Source of the DNA: Streptomyces clavuligerus
Lineage (GTDB): Bacteria > Actinomycetota > Actinomycetes > Streptomycetales > Streptomycetaceae
DNA: 64,000 bases
Direction of reading: 5' to 3'
NCBI RefSeq assembly: GCF_005519465.1
Contig: NZ_CP027858.1
Location: 1,674,001 to 1,738,000, forward strand
How positions within the stretch are numbered: the first letter of the stretch is position 1; every line of letters starts with the position of its first letter. This document shows, piece after piece, positions 62,655-64,000 of the stretch. The translations under genes were made by a program, and so were the position numbers. The notes under the pieces were generated by a model that made no database searches, had not been told where the DNA came from, and saw only the letters and a list, made by a program, of their open reading frames with translations.

Positions 62655-62730
62655 TCATGCCTTCGGCACTGTAGGGAACGAGGCTGCTCGTGGCTAAGGA
62701 GTTCTGGGCCCAACCAGATGCTGGAGGCAT
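62632..62730 (-). CDS. Candidate 32-residue peptide ORF with a TTA codon
   Basis: ATG at 62728-62730 begins 22 bases after the HemB-like stop. The frame encodes a Ser/Thr/Ala-rich, cysteine-free peptide (GWAQNSLATSSLV, then EGMTALDSFT-stop). It contains a TTA leucine codon, rare in Streptomyces and often a bldA-dependence mark. Third positions are less GC-biased than typical genes. No strong ribosome site, only a distant CTAGG. It could be a translated peptide, a modified-peptide precursor, or chance. Confidence 0.3.
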   Translation of the reverse strand: MPPASGWAQNSLATSSLVPYSAEGMTALDSFT

Positions 62731-62752
62731 CGATTCGTCGGACAATACCTAG

Positions 62753-63726
62753 CTAGGCGACCCGGCGGGCGATGTCGAGCGCCGCATACGTCAGGCTCGC
62801 GGATGCCCCCGCCCGTTTCAGCATGGTGAACAGCTCGACCAGCAGCCGTACGTCCCGCTGTCCGGTGTCCGGGTCCACGTGGGTGAGGGTCAGGTACTCG
62901 CCCGACACGGAGAAAGGGAACAACGGTACCCGGGTCTGTGTCCGCAGGGTGGTGAGCACATCCGAGGTGAACTGCGCGGGCTCCAGCAAGACCATGTCCG
63001 CTCCGTCCGCTTCCATCTGCAAGGCCGTGTCGACGAACTGATCGGCCCGACCAGGGTTGATCTGAAATTCTCGGTCGAGCCCCGCTTTCGGGGTGGCCCC
63101 ATCGTTTCGCGGAACGCGCCGTACAGGCTGGACCAGAAGATGACGTGGGGCATGATGCCGCCCCCTTCATGTCCGGTCTCGTCCAGCGCTTTGCGCGCGG
63201 CCCTCACGGTGCCAAGGACCATCGACGCGGGACCGACGATGTCCGCCCCTGCTTCCGCGTGGGCGAGCGCCTGCGCAGCGGTCGCCCACACAGTCGCTTT
63301 GATGTCGGGGCGTCCGCGCCGGTCTGTGAGATAGCAGAGCCCATCGGGTGTGTACGAGCACAGGCATGTTTCTGTCATGACCGCGAGGGCAGGCTCGGTG
63401 TCTTTGCACGCGTGGATGGCACGGGACATCAAAGAGTCCTCTGCCAAGGCGACTTCTCCGAGAGTGTCCCTCTCAGTGGATTCCGCGAACAGCTTCACCG
63501 AACGGATGCCGAGCCGCGCGGCCTCGCGGACCACAGCGGGAATCTCTGCGACGGTCACTGTCGGCATGGGCCGGTCGGCGGGCTCCACAGTAACCAACAG
63601 CACCATACCCAGATCGGCAGGTGAGAGGGTCTGTGATTCCAACAGGTGCCGGACGGCACGGCGGGTGCGTAACGGGCTGGTCGCCCTGACCGGTGACTGA
63701 ACGTGTGATGACTCGACACGGCTCAT
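62753..63726 (-). pseudogene. HemB-like (porphobilinogen synthase) paralogue lacking both Schiff-base lysines, with one frameshift
   Basis: Two frames give one 324-residue HemB-like protein if a single C is restored near 63065 (ENF-QINPGRADQFV). ATG 63726 follows AAGGGA. Kept features: the zinc cysteine triad in ETCLCSYTPDGLC, HAEAGADIVGP, LYGAFRE, VSGEY and the C-terminal LKRAG. Lost features: the lysine of the STKFASSFYG segment is Ile (VIFWSSLYGAFR), and the second catalytic lysine of the MVKPA segment is Glu (MVLLEPAQF). It therefore cannot use the normal mechanism on 5-aminolevulinate. The frame break may be real or an assembly error. Lies opposite the hemC-like gene, downstream of a possible transporter. 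Confidence 0.8.
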
Positions 63727-63841
63727 GGTGCATCCCTTCGGCCATGCGGCCCTGGAGGCTCCCATCGGGTCTGATGGCTGCCCGGGGCCACTGGTGTGCT
63801 GTTTCTGGACTGTCCTACGCGGCTCGCGAACCGTTGCCGCG

Positions 63842-64000
63842 TCAACGGAGTGTGCTGGTCTCACCCGAGGCGGCGGCGTGAGGGTAGTCACGCCCCAGCT
63901 CCGCCCACGCGGTCGCGTAGAAGCGCTCCCGCTGTTCCAGCGTGAGCCCCCGCGTCTCCGGCGCGGTGAAGATCGCGCGAGCTGTGGCACTGCTGGGCCC
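63842..64000 (-). CDS. C-terminus of a possible MFS transporter (runs off the window)
   Basis: The last 52 codons of a minus-strand gene that enters from the right edge; stop TGA at 63842-63844. The segment FTAPETRGLTLEQ resembles the sugar-porter motif PETxGxTLE found after the last membrane helix of many major-facilitator transporters. A polar tail (WAELGRDYPHAA) follows. It is probably co-directional, perhaps co-transcribed, with the HemB-like gene 115 bases downstream. Family assignment rests on one short motif. Confidence 0.35.
   Translation of the reverse strand, partial: GPSSATARAIFTAPETRGLTLEQRERFYATAWAELGRDYPHAAASGETSTLR

Overview
The window is GC-rich actinomycete chromosome, almost certainly Streptomyces. 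Third codon positions are nearly all G or C, GTG starts are common, ATGA gene overlaps are frequent, and the gene families are typical of the genus. The strongest local marker is the glgP / glgE-treS-mak-glgB block, which has the gene order of the vegetative GlgE cluster of Streptomyces coelicolor. I see no rRNA, tRNA, CRISPR array or intact insertion sequence.

Layout. 0.1-2.0 kb: excisionase-like gene and a tyrosine integrase broken by two compensating frameshifts, the end of an integrated element. 2.0-6.4 kb: two secreted proteins (Rpf-like and NlpC/P60-like) carrying an almost identical 746-bp VCBS module. Beside them lie a 64-residue secreted peptide with three VIGWD repeats, an 89-residue partner and a divergent LuxR-type regulator, with an 11-bp palindrome between. 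6.5-16.5 kb: a frameshifted DD-peptidase-like hydrolase, a 49-residue acidic protein, CopD-like membrane protein, EF-hand protein, GNAT acetyltransferase, beta-propeller lipoprotein, deacetylase-like lipoprotein, anti-sigma-type ATPase, enoyl-CoA hydratase, zinc-ribbon protein and L,D-transpeptidase lipoprotein. 16.8-23.1 kb: a heterodimeric ABC exporter, then a TetR regulator divergent from an FAD monooxygenase. 23.6-42.1 kb: M4 metalloprotease, ricin-domain membrane protein, a type VII secretion-like group (AAA plus beta-helix protein, three-domain FtsK/EssC-like ATPase, membrane protein), a two-component system and an FG-GAP protein. 42.7-53.9 kb: alpha-glucan and trehalose metabolism. 53.9-61.1 kb: HelD, a likely small RNA, a DUF4259 protein, and a C4-dicarboxylate carrier divergent from its likely sensor and regulator. 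61.2-64 kb: hemC-like gene, a small peptide ORF, a HemB-like gene and the end of a possible transporter, with lower GC than the rest.

How genes work together. GlgE, TreS, maltokinase and GlgB form the trehalose to maltose-1-phosphate to branched glucan route, and GlgP degrades the glucan. DctA with the CitA/CitB-type pair looks like a dicarboxylate uptake circuit. The TetR/monooxygenase pair with two abutting palindromes looks like an inducible detoxification module.

The most interesting unexplained items are: (1) the VIGWD-repeat peptide cassette; (2) the HemB-like protein that keeps the three zinc cysteines but has lost both Schiff-base lysines, next to a HemC paralogue and a TTA-containing 32-codon ORF; (3) a free-standing promoter plus terminator unit beside helD. 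Several genes carry apparent single-base losses, mostly in short G or C runs. These may be assembly errors, so the broken genes should be read with that in mind.
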